DNA of 64,000 nucleotides from an uncultured Acetobacteraceae bacterium. GTDB taxonomy: Bacteria > Pseudomonadota > Alphaproteobacteria > Acetobacterales > Acetobacteraceae. This document shows positions 1 through 9,436 of this stretch, piece after piece (within the stretch, counting starts at the first letter, position 1; each line of letters begins with the position of its first letter). The stretch is from NCBI GenBank assembly GCA_943912335.1, contig CALTUD010000022.1:7187-71186 (forward strand), in the 5' to 3' direction. The notes below the pieces were generated by a model. The model was not told the DNA's origin and made no database searches. It worked only from the letters and a program-made list of their open reading frames with translations. The translations under genes and the position numbers were made by a program.

Positions 1-644
1 AGCCCGACGATGCCGAGCCAGTCGGCGCGCACGAGCAGATCCCAGCGTGGCGCCGTGTGCTCCAGGCCGAGCAGGAGAAGGGTGACGAGAGCCACTGCGA
101 CCGGAAGGTTGATGAAGAAGCACCATTGCCACGCGATGGTTTCGGTCAGCCAGCCGCCCAGTACCGGCCCGATCAACGGTCCCAGCAGCACGATCAAGCC
201 GAAGATGGTCATGCCGAGCGGCATCTGCCGTGCGGGCAGACGCGTGCGAATGATGGTCTGCGCCGTGGGAATGAGCGCACCGCCGGTGAAGCCCTGGCCG
301 ACCCGGCCGACGATCATGCTGGGCAGGCTGTGCGAGAAGCCGCACAGCACCGAGAACAGCGTGAACAGCACGGCGCAGCCGAGCAGCAGGCTGCGCAGGC
401 CAAACACGCGCGTCAGCCAGGCGGTGAGGGGGATGATCACCACCTCCGACACCAGATAGCCGGTGGAGATCCAGGTGCCTTCGGTACCGCTGGCGCCGAT
501 CTCGCCCTGGATCTGCGGCAGGGCGGAATTGACGATGGAGATGTCGAGCGAGGCCAGCAGCGCGCCGAGCGCGCCGGCGAATACGGCGATCCAGTCGCCG
601 ACACTGGCGCTTTCCGTATCGGGCTCCGCGAGGGTGGCGCTCAT
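1..644 (-). CDS. EmrB/QacA-type (DHA2) multidrug MFS transporter, 5' part only
   Basis: Inner-membrane proton antiporter that would export drugs or toxic organics. The reading frame starts at ATG 644 on the minus strand and stays open to the window edge, so only about 215 of the usual ~500 residues are visible. After a short cytoplasmic lead the first hydrophobic segment is followed by the DHA2 signature LDISIVNSALPQ. The antiporter motif C (GxxxGPxxGG, seen as GLIVLLGPVLGG) lies near residue 160. The start overlaps the stop of the membrane-fusion gene by 4 bases (ATGA), so the two are translationally coupled, the usual emrA-emrB arrangement. The family call is firm; the substrate is unknown. 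Confidence 0.9.
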   Translation of the reverse strand, partial: MSATLAEPDTESASVGDWIAVFAGALGALLASLDISIVNSALPQIQGEIGASGTEGTWISTGYLVSEVVIIPLTAWLTRVFGLRSLLLGCAVLFTLFSVLCGFSHSLPSMIVGRVGQGFTGGALIPTAQTIIRTRLPARQMPLGMTIFGLIVLLGPLIGPVLGGWLTETIAWQWCFFINLPVAVALVTLLLLGLEHTAPRWDLLVRADWLGIVG

Positions 645-1717
645 CGCGCCGTCTGCCGCGTGTCGATGGTCGCGGTGACGGACAGGCCCGGAACCAGGCT
701 TCGCAGCTGCGCTTCGTCCGCCAGCAGGCGGAGGCGCACCGGCACGCGCTGCACGATCTTGGTGAAATTGCCGGTGGCGTTCTCCGGCGGCAGCAGCGCG
801 AATTGAGAGCCGGTGCCGGGGGCGAAGCTGTCCACCACCGCGCGCAGGTCCCGCCCGCCCAGCGCGTCGACGCTGATCGTCGCGGGCTGGCCAACACGCA
901 TGCCTTCGAGCTGGGTTTCCTTGAAATTGGCGACCACGTAGACGTCCCGCACCGGCACGATCGTCAGCAGCCGTGTGCCGGGCTGCACATATTGGCCGAC
1001 GCGCACGGTGCGGTCCCCGACACGCCCGGCGATGGCGGCGCGGATCGCCGTATTGCCCAGATCGATCCCGGCTTCGTGGATGGAGGCGTCGCTGGTGCCG
1101 AGCTGGGCCTGGGCCTGTTCGACCTGTGCGCGCAGCGTCTCGACACGTCGTTTGGCCGCATCCAGGGCGGCCTGATCGCCGGCCAGCGTCGCCTCGGCGC
1201 GGTCGCGCTGGTTCTTCATGTCGGAGGCGCGTTCGGCGGTTTCGGCGCCCTCCGCGGCAAGGCCGCGATAGCGTGCGGCTTCGTCGGCGGCGTGACGCAG
1301 ATCGACCTGATCGCCCGCGACCTTGGCCTGCGCCTGCGCGACGGCGGCGCCCTGCTGCGCCAGCGTGGCCTGGGCGACGTCGATATCGGCCTGCCTGGTC
1401 TTGCGCATCGCCGTCTGCTGGATCAGCACCGCGCGGTAGTTCTCGGGATCGACCCTAACCAGCACCTCGCCTGCCGCCACGTCCTGGTTGTCGCCGACCA
1501 GCACGGCGGAGACGTAGCCGGAGATCTTGGGTGCCACGGTGACGGAATCCGCACGCAGATAGGCATCGTCGGTGCTGCGCAGGAACCGTCCTGTCGTCCA
1601 CCAGTGAACGCCGTAGGCGATCGCGGCAACCAGAACGGCAGCGAGGGCGATGGAGAAAACGAGACGTCGGATCGGCGGGCGACGGCGGGGCGTCTCCGGG
1701 GAAGCGGCAATGGCCAA
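641..1717 (-). CDS. HlyD/EmrA-family membrane fusion protein of an efflux system
   Basis: Periplasmic adaptor (358 aa) linking the inner-membrane MFS pump to an outer-membrane channel. A basic cytoplasmic tail is followed by a single membrane anchor at about residues 18-40. A first half-lipoyl segment comes next (about 48-76, containing KISGYVSAVLVGDNQ), then a long Ala/Gln-rich coiled-coil hairpin (about 80-210). The second lipoyl half and beta-barrel close the protein (RVGDRTVRVGQYVQPG, then the VVANFKETQ strand typical of EmrA). It is the first gene of a two-gene operon with the MFS gene and is divergent from a TetR regulator. EmrA is the closest well-known relative, but the symbol is withheld because the substrate is unknown. 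Confidence 0.92.
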   Translation of the reverse strand: MAIAASPETPRRRPPIRRLVFSIALAAVLVAAIAYGVHWWTTGRFLRSTDDAYLRADSVTVAPKISGYVSAVLVGDNQDVAAGEVLVRVDPENYRAVLIQQTAMRKTRQADIDVAQATLAQQGAAVAQAQAKVAGDQVDLRHAADEAARYRGLAAEGAETAERASDMKNQRDRAEATLAGDQAALDAAKRRVETLRAQVEQAQAQLGTSDASIHEAGIDLGNTAIRAAIAGRVGDRTVRVGQYVQPGTRLLTIVPVRDVYVVANFKETQLEGMRVGQPATISVDALGGRDLRAVVDSFAPGTGSQFALLPPENATGNFTKIVQRVPVRLRLLADEAQLRSLVPGLSVTATIDTRQTAR

Positions 1718-1730
1718 GGAACACGTCCTG

Positions 1731-1787
1731 ATGTATACCGAGTGGACGACATGACGACGATGCAGATGTTTGTCAACTGGAATACAT
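1731..1787. promoter_or_regulatory. Divergent control region with paired inverted half-sites
   Basis: The short gap between the efflux operon and the TetR gene contains ATGTATACC (1731-1739) and, facing it, GGAATACAT (1779-1787). They are reverse complements at 8 of 9 positions. A TTGACA reads on the minus strand at 1776-1771, but no good -10 follows at 17 nt. Two facing arms in a TetR/efflux divergent promoter suggest an operator for the adjacent regulator. That role is inferred from position and symmetry only. Confidence 0.4.
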
Positions 1788-1806
1788 TGAGGCGGAGGAT
1801 GCCGTC

Positions 1807-2520
1807 ATGAGCCGCGCGGTGCGTGCGGAGGGACCGAGGCGACGGCCGCCTGCCGGCGGCTATGCGCGGGGCGAGGAGGTGCGGGCCCGTATCGTCGTCG
1901 CGGCCCTCGCTCGTTTCGCCGCCGATGGCTACGAGCGCGCGTCGACACGCCGTATCGCCGAGGATGCAGGGGTGAACCCGCCGGCTCTGCAATATTATTT
2001 CGCGGGCAAGGAGGGGCTGCACCAAGCCTGCGCCGAGGCGCTAGCGGCGGAGGTGCTGTCGACGCTGGCACCCGTGTTGGCGATCATGGATGCGGTGGGC
2101 GCGGACGATCCCGACGCCGCGGTGGACGGGGTCGTGGCGTTGGCCACAGCGTTGATGGATATGCTTTTGCCGAAAGACGCTTCGGCGCCGAACGCACGCT
2201 TCATGGCGCGCGGGCTGGGCGAGGAAGGCACGCTGCCGGCCTATAGCTGGATGCGTGAGACCACCGGCGTGGCGCTGAATGGGCGTGCGCGGCGCATGGT
2301 GGCGATCGCCACCGGCGTGTCAGCCGACGACGCGCTGACGCGTGTCCGCACCATGGCATTGATGGCGCCGGTGAAGGCGTTTCATGTCGGCCGCATCGAG
2401 GTGCAGCGTCGGCTGGGATGGCCGGATCTCGCAGGCGAGCGCCTGGAGATGGTCAAGCAGGTCACGGCCGAGCAGATCCGCGCCACGCTGGCCGCATTGC
2501 GGCCAGCCCGGGAGGTCTAG
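1807..2520 (+). CDS. TetR-family transcriptional regulator (CecR-like C-terminal domain)
   Basis: DNA-binding repressor (237 aa) probably controlling the divergent efflux operon. The N-terminal helix-turn-helix lies at about residues 25-75; TRRIAEDAGVNPPALQYYF is the recognition region, with the usual YYF and K-E-G-L ending. The C-terminal ligand domain (about 100-230) resembles the DUF1956/CecR type, which in enterobacteria controls genes for HlyD-like and ABC exporters. The ATG at 1807 gives a basic proline-rich extension of about 20 residues before the HTH, so a downstream start cannot be excluded. Family membership is clear; target and ligand are inferred from gene order. Confidence 0.88.
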   Translation: MSRAVRAEGPRRRPPAGGYARGEEVRARIVVAALARFAADGYERASTRRIAEDAGVNPPALQYYFAGKEGLHQACAEALAAEVLSTLAPVLAIMDAVGADDPDAAVDGVVALATALMDMLLPKDASAPNARFMARGLGEEGTLPAYSWMRETTGVALNGRARRMVAIATGVSADDALTRVRTMALMAPVKAFHVGRIEVQRRLGWPDLAGERLEMVKQVTAEQIRATLAALRPAREV

Positions 2521-2524
2521 CGGC

Positions 2525-3106
2525 TCAGTAGGCGTAGGCCGGCGCCGGAGGTAGCGGGACCGGCGCGCCGGGATACACCACGGTCGGCGGGCGCGGCGGC
2601 ATCGGCACCAGCAGGCCGGGTGCGTAGGAACCCGCGACATCCGGGGTGGAATAGCTGACGATGGCCGGCATCGCGATCAGGTTGCCGCTGGCCCGCGTGC
2701 ATTGCGCATAGGCAGCGTCGTAGTTGGTCTGGAACGCTGCATTGGAATTGGCGGCGGCGCTCGTGCCGGCGCTGGCGCCGAGCAGCAAGCCGGACCCGCC
2801 GCCGATCGCCGCGCCGATGCCCGGATCGCCGACGGCGGCGCCGATCACCACGCCAGCGACCGCGCCCAGGATGGTGCCGAGAGCAGCACTGCCTGCGCCG
2901 CTGCGATTGGCCGCCTGCGCGGGCGTCAGTCCGCCATTGGCCTGGGTGGCGAGTGCGCGGCAATGTGCGTCGTCGGCTGCGAACTGGGCCGCGGTCTTGC
3001 CGGGTCCGGGCTGCGCCAGAATGCTGGGACCGGGCGGCGGCGCCACCGTGCAGGCCGAGAGGAGAACGGTACCGGCCAGGCAGGCGGACAAGGCGAATGA
3101 GCGCAT
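2525..3106 (-). CDS. Glycine-zipper (YMGG-type) lipoprotein
   Basis: Small envelope lipoprotein (193 aa). The ATG at 3106 was chosen because it has a GGAG ribosome site and opens directly into a signal peptide ending in the lipobox LLSAC (Cys about residue 19); longer upstream frames lack both. The middle carries a Gly/Ala-rich glycine zipper (about residues 75-110, GAVAGVVIGAAVGDPGIG and onward) of the kind that inserts into or stiffens membranes. The last 40 residues are rich in Pro and Tyr. Cysteines outside the lipobox could pair. It ends 4 nt from the TetR stop, convergent with it. The precise role is unknown. Confidence 0.78.
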   Translation of the reverse strand: MRSFALSACLAGTVLLSACTVAPPPGPSILAQPGPGKTAAQFAADDAHCRALATQANGGLTPAQAANRSGAGSAALGTILGAVAGVVIGAAVGDPGIGAAIGGGSGLLLGASAGTSAAANSNAAFQTNYDAAYAQCTRASGNLIAMPAIVSYSTPDVAGSYAPGLLVPMPPRPPTVVYPGAPVPLPPAPAYAY

Positions 3107-3233
3107 CGGGAGCTCCGAACGGGCGACGTTCCGTCTTCTATCCCGGTCCGAACGCCCCGGGGAGCGGCAAAAGGGTAACACCGGCCGCATTCCATGCGCT
3201 GAGAACAAACCAGCTTTCCATTCCGCCTGCCGA

Positions 3234-3519
3234 TTGACACTGGCGCTTCGGATAAGGGTGTCTAGGATGCCCGACCATGAACCGCCACGCATCCCTGCCG
3301 AGCCTCGCTGTGCGTGCGTTCGGCCGTCTTGCGGCCTTCCCGTCGCTTCCGGCGTCCCTTCGACTTCCCAGCCCCTGAGCGGGTGGCCGTTCGACCGATT
3401 CCGGTCGCGGCGCGTTCAGGGGAAGCGATCAGTGGGCCCGCCGTGAAGGGCCCATGGACAATCCATTTCCGCGCGCCGGCCCAGAGAGGCGGCGACGCCG
3501 ATCCATTCGGGACGCCATC
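3234..3519 (+). promoter_or_regulatory. leuA upstream region: -35 box, possible leader peptide, hairpins
   Basis: A TTGACA lies at 3234-3239, without a convincing -10. A 33-codon frame at 3276-3377 starts ATG AAC CGC and ends TGA. It has six leucine codons (CTG, CTC and four CTT) but no leucine run. After its stop come a 6-bp hairpin (CGACCG/CGGTCG), a GGGCCC-8 nt-GGGCCC hairpin at about 3432-3451, and a short ATGGA/TCCAT stem ending in TTT. This layout resembles transcription attenuation of leucine genes. The leucine content is modest, so a spacer with chance ORFs remains possible. Confidence 0.35.
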
Positions 3520-5094
<1,575 letters not shown>

Positions 5095-5188
5095 GACCGG
5101 GATGAGCGCGGTTCCGGCCGCGCCCAGTCCAGGCGATCATCGGCATCGGACGGTTTGCGCAGGCCGTCCGCGCGGGAGATCATGCGCG

Positions 5189-6487
5189 ATGACCGCGATC
5201 GACTCCACCCTGGCTGCCCTTCGTCGCGGCGATCTGGCCGGGGCGCGCACGCTCACCTTGCGCGGCGGCCTGCGGGAGTTCCCGCCTGAGATCATGGGGC
5301 TGGCGGACACGCTGGAGGTGCTGGACCTCAGCAACAACGCGCTGTCCGCGCTGCCGGACGATCTCGGCCGTCTGCATCGTCTGCGCGTGCTGTTCTGTTC
5401 CGGCAATCGCTTCGAGCGGTTACCCCCGGCGTTGGGCGATTGCACCGGGCTCAGTCAGGTCGGGTTTCGCGATGCCGGGCTGCGCGAGATCCCGGCGGAA
5501 TCGCTGCCGCCGAAACTGCGTTGGCTGACCGTGACGGGGAATTCCCTGCGTGAGCTGCCGCGTGCGATCGGCGAGCGGCCGCTGCTGCAGAAACTGATGT
5601 TGTCCGGCAACCAGCTTTCCCGACTGCCGGACGGCCTGGCCGGTGCACCTTCGTTGGAGCTGCTGCGTCTGTCGGCAAACCGGTTCGAGGCTTTGCCGCC
5701 CTGGATCGGCGATCTGCCGCGTATGGCCTGGCTGGCCTGGGCGGGGAACCCGATGGACGCCGTTCGCGCCCCGGCTGCGCGCACCATTCCGTGGGAGCGC
5801 CTGTCGCTGTCCGGGCTTCTGGGCGAAGGTGCGTCGGGCCGCGTGTTCCGCGCCGACTGGCAGGACGGTACCGAATCACGTTCGGTCGCGGTGAAGCTGT
5901 TCCGGGGCGCCATGACCAGCGACGGGTTACCGGAGCGCGAGATGGAGGCGTGTCTCCTGGCCGGAGACCATCCGCATCTCGCCGGCGGTCTCTGCCGGAT
6001 CACCGGCCATCCAGACGGTGCGCAAGGTTTGGTGATGCGTCTGTTGCCGGAGAACTGGCGTGCCTTGGCGGGGCCGCCGAGCCTGGAGAGTTGCACGCGC
6101 GACGTCTATGCGTCGGGTTCGACCTTCACCGCCGAGGCCGTGCTACGTCTGGTCCATGCCATCGCATGTGCGGGTGCGCATCTGCATGAGGCCGGCCTGT
6201 CGCATGGCGATCTCTACGCGCACAACACGCTCTGGGACGGCGCTCACGGCGATGCCGTCTTGAGCGATTTCGGCGCCAGCGCTTCTTTGCCGGCGCCCGG
6301 AAGGCTCTGTCGGGCGTTGCAAGGCATGGATGTACTGGCCTGGGCGATCCTGGCCGGCGAATTGCTGGACCGATGCGCCGATACCGTACCTCTGCAGGGT
6401 TTGCTTGATGCCTGTGCGAACCCGGTCGCCGACCAAAGACCAAGCTTCGGGTCTCTAAGGCTTGGGCTTCAGGGTTTGGTGGGTTGA
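5189..6487 (+). CDS. Leucine-rich-repeat protein kinase
   Basis: Predicted cytoplasmic Ser/Thr-type kinase (432 aa) joining two modules. Residues about 15-195 hold roughly seven leucine-rich repeats (for example LEVLDLSNNALSALPDDLG). Residues about 205-432 form a eukaryotic-like kinase. The glycine loop is GEGASGRVFRADW (about 211), the ATP lysine is in VAVKLF (about 234), the catalytic loop is HGDLYAHNTLW (about 338) and the metal loop is SDFGAS (about 359). The catalytic loop has HGDLYAHN where HRDLKPEN is usual, but the key Asp and Asn are present, so activity is plausible. The ATG at 5189 follows GGGAG; longer frames are unlikely. It lies 94 nt after leuA, and its substrate is unknown. 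Confidence 0.85.
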   Translation: MTAIDSTLAALRRGDLAGARTLTLRGGLREFPPEIMGLADTLEVLDLSNNALSALPDDLGRLHRLRVLFCSGNRFERLPPALGDCTGLSQVGFRDAGLREIPAESLPPKLRWLTVTGNSLRELPRAIGERPLLQKLMLSGNQLSRLPDGLAGAPSLELLRLSANRFEALPPWIGDLPRMAWLAWAGNPMDAVRAPAARTIPWERLSLSGLLGEGASGRVFRADWQDGTESRSVAVKLFRGAMTSDGLPEREMEACLLAGDHPHLAGGLCRITGHPDGAQGLVMRLLPENWRALAGPPSLESCTRDVYASGSTFTAEAVLRLVHAIACAGAHLHEAGLSHGDLYAHNTLWDGAHGDAVLSDFGASASLPAPGRLCRALQGMDVLAWAILAGELLDRCADTVPLQGLLDACANPVADQRPSFGSLRLGLQGLVG

Positions 6488-6496
6488 TCCGCTCGT

Positions 6497-7480
6497 CTAC
6501 CGGATCGTGCTGAACGGCGATGGCTGGCCGCCGAGTTCGGATACCGTGCTGCCGCTGTTGACCAGGGAGAAATTCCGCCTGCCGATGCGCACGGCGACCT
6601 GGCTCGACGGCTCGAACCCCATGCCGGACAAGTCGATCTCGAAGCCGTGGCACCCGTCGCCGATGGCAGACGCTAGCAGGTCAGGTCGCAGATGGTTGGC
6701 CATCGCTTCCGCGACGGCCACGCCATCGCGCAGGATGGTCACCGGAACCGGATGCGGCATGTGCTTCTGGCGGGCCCAGCCGGACAGGATGGTGCCATCG
6801 ATACGGTCCACGTAGCCTTCGAACTCACGTTTCGCCGCACCGACATAGGCAGGGCGGTTCGGTTCCACGAGCTTTGCCAAAGCGGCAAGCCTTTTCTTCG
6901 ATATGGGCAGTTCCAGGCCGCAGAACGAAAAGAGTTGCCGAACGAACATCTCCGGCATCGAGATGGCTTTCTCGTAGCTTACCAACAACACCGGACACTC
7001 GGCCGATGCAGCGTAACGGATCAGATCGTGCAGGTCAGATGCCGCATCCTCAAGGGCGCTCGTCGCTTCGAGACGCTCGGAGAGCGCGTTGCGTTCGGCG
7101 ATGGCGACAGGATCGCGTACCGTCAGGATCAGATGCGGGTTCCGGAACTGTCGGATCAGATCCTGCCCCTGCTGGTGCAGATGAGGCCGCTTGAAGCCCC
7201 AGACCGGATGGCGCTCATTCCGCGTTTCCAGCAGTTTGGCCAGCACATCCGGCTGATAGGAGCCGCTTTCCAGCATCAGCGCGAAGGCACTGTCCTCGAA
7301 AACGACATCGTCGAGATTTTCGCCGAGATAGACGCCGGCGGCGAGAAGGACGCGGGCGACCATGCTGGTGCCTGACCGAGCCACCCCGGAGATGATCAGG
7401 GTGCGCGGCGTATCCGGGTCGACGATGGCATCCTTATCTCCCTCATGGAGATGCATGACGCCCTTGTTCAGCAAATCCAT
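6497..7480 (-). CDS. Sulfotransferase-like P-loop protein with GWA-type C-terminal domain
   Basis: A 327-residue protein with two parts. The N-terminal half is a sulfotransferase-like P-loop fold: SGVARSGTSMVARVLL near residue 30-45 is the phosphosulfate-binding loop, and LTVRDPVAIAERNALS (about 120-135) fits the 3'-phosphate-binding region. The C-terminal about 100 residues (FEGYVDRIDGTILSGWAR onward, later GFEI) resemble a small beta domain found with rhizobial and acetic-acid-bacterial glycan enzymes. Acceptor unknown; a surface glycan is a guess. The ATG at 7480 has no ribosome site; an in-frame ATG at 7456 follows AAGGG and may be the true start. Convergent with the LRR kinase, 9 nt apart. 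Confidence 0.75.
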   Translation of the reverse strand: MDLLNKGVMHLHEGDKDAIVDPDTPRTLIISGVARSGTSMVARVLLAAGVYLGENLDDVVFEDSAFALMLESGSYQPDVLAKLLETRNERHPVWGFKRPHLHQQGQDLIRQFRNPHLILTVRDPVAIAERNALSERLEATSALEDAASDLHDLIRYAASAECPVLLVSYEKAISMPEMFVRQLFSFCGLELPISKKRLAALAKLVEPNRPAYVGAAKREFEGYVDRIDGTILSGWARQKHMPHPVPVTILRDGVAVAEAMANHLRPDLLASAIGDGCHGFEIDLSGMGFEPSSQVAVRIGRRNFSLVNSGSTVSELGGQPSPFSTIR

Positions 7481-7549
7481 GAAGCAGCAGACTCAATGTC
7501 AGTATACGATTATGATCGTTATATGACCGATATCTTCCGCGAACAATCG

Positions 7550-7590
7550 GTTCCGAGCGCTCGAAATGTTACGACACGAACGCTCGGAAC
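7550..7590 (-). terminator. 10-bp inverted repeat after the small repeat protein
   Basis: GTTCCGAGCG at 7550-7559 and CGCTCGGAAC at 7581-7590 are perfect reverse complements with a 21-nt loop. On the minus strand the hairpin starts 8 nt after the TAA of the small repeat protein, so it may end or stabilise the wrbA-yceI transcript. There is no clear T-tract, and an operator role for the sulfotransferase gene to its left cannot be excluded. Confidence 0.5.
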
Positions 7591-7597
7591 GCGGGTT

Positions 7598-7801
7598 TTA
7601 CTTCGGTGCGTCGGTCCCGGCCGGGCAGGCGGTGAATTTGCCTTTCGCGTCCCGACAGGGCTGCTTCTTTGCTGCCGGTGCCGGGCAAGTCACGAACTTG
7701 CCTTTCGCATCGCGGCACGGCGCCGCCACCGCCGGTGCCAGGGTGGCGAGCGGTGCGGACAAAGCGAGGCACAGACCGACGGCGACCGAAATCCGTTTCA
7801 T
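7598..7801 (-). CDS. Small secreted protein with two Cys-containing repeats
   Basis: A 67-residue exported protein. Residues 1-26 form a Sec signal peptide ending in AVA. The mature part is almost entirely two copies of one unit, PCRDAKGKFVTCPA and PCRDAKGKFTACPA, separated by AAKKQ. Each unit has two cysteines eight residues apart that could form a disulfide or hold a metal. Similar short Cys-Lys repeat proteins occur in alphaproteobacteria without known function. It sits 15 nt after yceI in the same direction, so it is probably the last gene of the wrbA-yceI operon. Composition and signal peptide make it a believable real gene despite its size. Confidence 0.7.
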   Translation of the reverse strand: MKRISVAVGLCLALSAPLATLAPAVAAPCRDAKGKFVTCPAPAAKKQPCRDAKGKFTACPAGTDAPK

Positions 7802-7816
7802 GAGCGAGCTTCCTGT

Positions 7817-8443
7817 TCAGTCCTGGCGCTCGAATGCGCCGGCGATGGTCAGCTTAACATCGTCGCCGACCAGCGGAACATAAGTCTTCACGCCGAACGC
7901 ACTGCGGCTGATCTCGCCGGTGGCCGCAAAACCGACGGTGTATTTCTTGTCGAGCGGATTGATTCCGGCACCGACGAACCGGACCGAAAGAGTTTCGGGA
8001 TGCGAGACGCCGTGCAGGGTCAGGGTACCGGTGACGGTGGCCGTATCCTTGCCGGTCCGCGTCACTTTGCTGGACACGAAATGCGCGGTCGGGAAGCGGG
8101 CGGTATCGAACCAGTCCGCGCCCTTCAACTCGCCGTCCAGCTTGGTGCTGGTGGTCAGCACGCTGTCCACAGGAATGGTGACATCGAGCCTGTCGCGCGA
8201 CGCGTCGGCCTTGTCGAGCACGAGCGTGCCGCTCACGCCTGAGAAGACGCCGGAGTAGTACGAGAAGCCCAGATGCATCAGGGTGAACCCGATCTGGGTG
8301 TGTCCCGGCTCCACCTGGAAGGTGCCGTCCTTCACCTGTGCCGGCACATGCGTCGCGTCCTGGGCGGAGGCGGTGTGAAGACCGAGGCCGGGGGCCAAAA
8401 GAGTGCCGGCTATGAGGCCTGCGGCGATCGCGAACGACTTCAT
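7817..8443 (-). CDS. YceI-family periplasmic protein
   Basis: Secreted lipocalin-like barrel protein (208 aa) of the YceI family, whose members bind long isoprenoids or other lipids. The ATG at 8443 follows AAGGA and opens a Sec signal peptide (about residues 1-28, ending ASA). The mature sequence shows the family pattern: FQVEPGHTQIGFTLMHLGFS, then SGTLVLDKADASRDRL, FPTAHFVSSKV and TGTLTLHGVSHP near the end. Acid and osmotic stress often raise YceI proteins in enterobacteria. It lies 26 nt after wrbA and 15 nt before the small repeat protein. The bound ligand is unknown; coupling to a quinone reductase suggests an envelope redox or stress role. Confidence 0.9.
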   Translation of the reverse strand: MKSFAIAAGLIAGTLLAPGLGLHTASAQDATHVPAQVKDGTFQVEPGHTQIGFTLMHLGFSYYSGVFSGVSGTLVLDKADASRDRLDVTIPVDSVLTTSTKLDGELKGADWFDTARFPTAHFVSSKVTRTGKDTATVTGTLTLHGVSHPETLSVRFVGAGINPLDKKYTVGFAATGEISRSAFGVKTYVPLVGDDVKLTIAGAFERQD

Positions 8444-8469
8444 GAATTTGAATCCTTGAAAGGGAAAGG

Positions 8470-9069
8470 TCAGGTGGACAGCTTGCCGGCGAGCGTCGCG
8501 ACATGCTCGCCCAGGAAGCGTGCACCGTCCTTCTCCACATCGCTCACCGCACGAGACCCGTCCGCGCCGGCGAGGGTGCTGGCACCATAAGGGGTACCGC
8601 CCATCACCGTGTCGACGCCGAGTTGGCCTGCGAAGCTGTAAGGCAGTCCGGTCACCACCAGTCCGTGGTGCAGCAGATTGGTGAGAATGGAGAACAGCGT
8701 GGTCTCCTGGCCGCCATGCTGGCTGGCCGTGGACGTGAAGGCGGCGCCCACCTTGCCGACCAGGGCGCCGCTGGCCCAAAGCCCGCCGGTGCGGTCCCAG
8801 AAATTCGCCATCTGCGACGAGATGCGGCCGAAGCGCGTGCCGGTACCGACGATGATGGCATCGTAATCGGCCAGATCGCCCGGCTCGGCGATCGGCGCGC
8901 TCTGCTCCACCTTGAAATGGCTCGAGCGCGCGACCGCATCGGGAACCAGTTCAGGCACGCGCTTGATGTCCACCTCGGCGCCGGCCTTGCGAGCGCCCTC
9001 CGCCACGGCTTCCGCCATGGTTTCGATATGGCCGTAGCTGGAATAGTACAGCACCAGAACTTTTGCCAT
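8470..9069 (-). CDS. wrbA: NAD(P)H:quinone oxidoreductase, WrbA type
   Basis: Cytoplasmic flavodoxin-like enzyme (199 aa) that reduces quinones by two electrons with FMN and NAD(P)H, preventing radical formation. VLVLYYSSYGHIETMAEAVA at residues 3-22 is the FMN phosphate loop. GTGTRFGRISSQMANFWD (about 80-97), FTSTASQHGGQE (about 112-123) and the GGTPYGASTL motif are all characteristic of WrbA. The ATG at 9069 follows GGAGCAAG at good distance; the in-frame upstream extension has no family similarity. First gene of the wrbA-yceI-small protein operon. Confidence 0.95.
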   Translation of the reverse strand: MAKVLVLYYSSYGHIETMAEAVAEGARKAGAEVDIKRVPELVPDAVARSSHFKVEQSAPIAEPGDLADYDAIIVGTGTRFGRISSQMANFWDRTGGLWASGALVGKVGAAFTSTASQHGGQETTLFSILTNLLHHGLVVTGLPYSFAGQLGVDTVMGGTPYGASTLAGADGSRAVSDVEKDGARFLGEHVATLAGKLST

Positions 9070-9436
9070 GAGCTTGCTCCGTTCGGTCGGGCGCTTCGTT
9101 CGGCCGGATGCCGCGGATGCAACCCTTTCGTCGCCTCGACAGTAGGCTTCTCTCATCCGCCAACAAATGGAACTGATGGAAAACCATCGTTTCCATCTGC
9201 GCTGAGTGCGGGCTGCACTTCACGACCTAACCCACCGTTGCGCCTAAGACGCAGGCAGGTGCCAATCGAGAATGGAGAGATGGTCACATATTGATCAAGA
9301 AACGATCAGCCGGTATCACACCGCTCCCGTCCTGCAGCGGGAATTCGTGAAATTCAGACTTCACGATTTCTAGTGAGCCATATAGGCTGTTTGACCAGGC
9401 ACCTTCCTGGCAGGCTGCCGCCGAACGAGAGTGTCC
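9070..9436. promoter_or_regulatory. Divergent wrbA/TonB-receptor intergenic region with inverted repeat
   Basis: No gene is seen in this 367-nt gap. It must hold the promoters of wrbA (leftward) and the TonB receptor (rightward). TCGTGAA at 9345-9351 and TTCACGA at 9360-9366 form a perfect 7-bp inverted repeat with an 8-nt spacer, about 70 nt before the receptor start, a reasonable operator position. No Fur-like sequence was found here, unlike at the second receptor. Confidence 0.35.

Noticed and set aside
5189..6487. NLR-like anti-phage defence protein
   Set aside because: Leucine-rich repeats are present, but there is no NACHT/STAND ATPase or known effector domain, and no defence genes adjoin.
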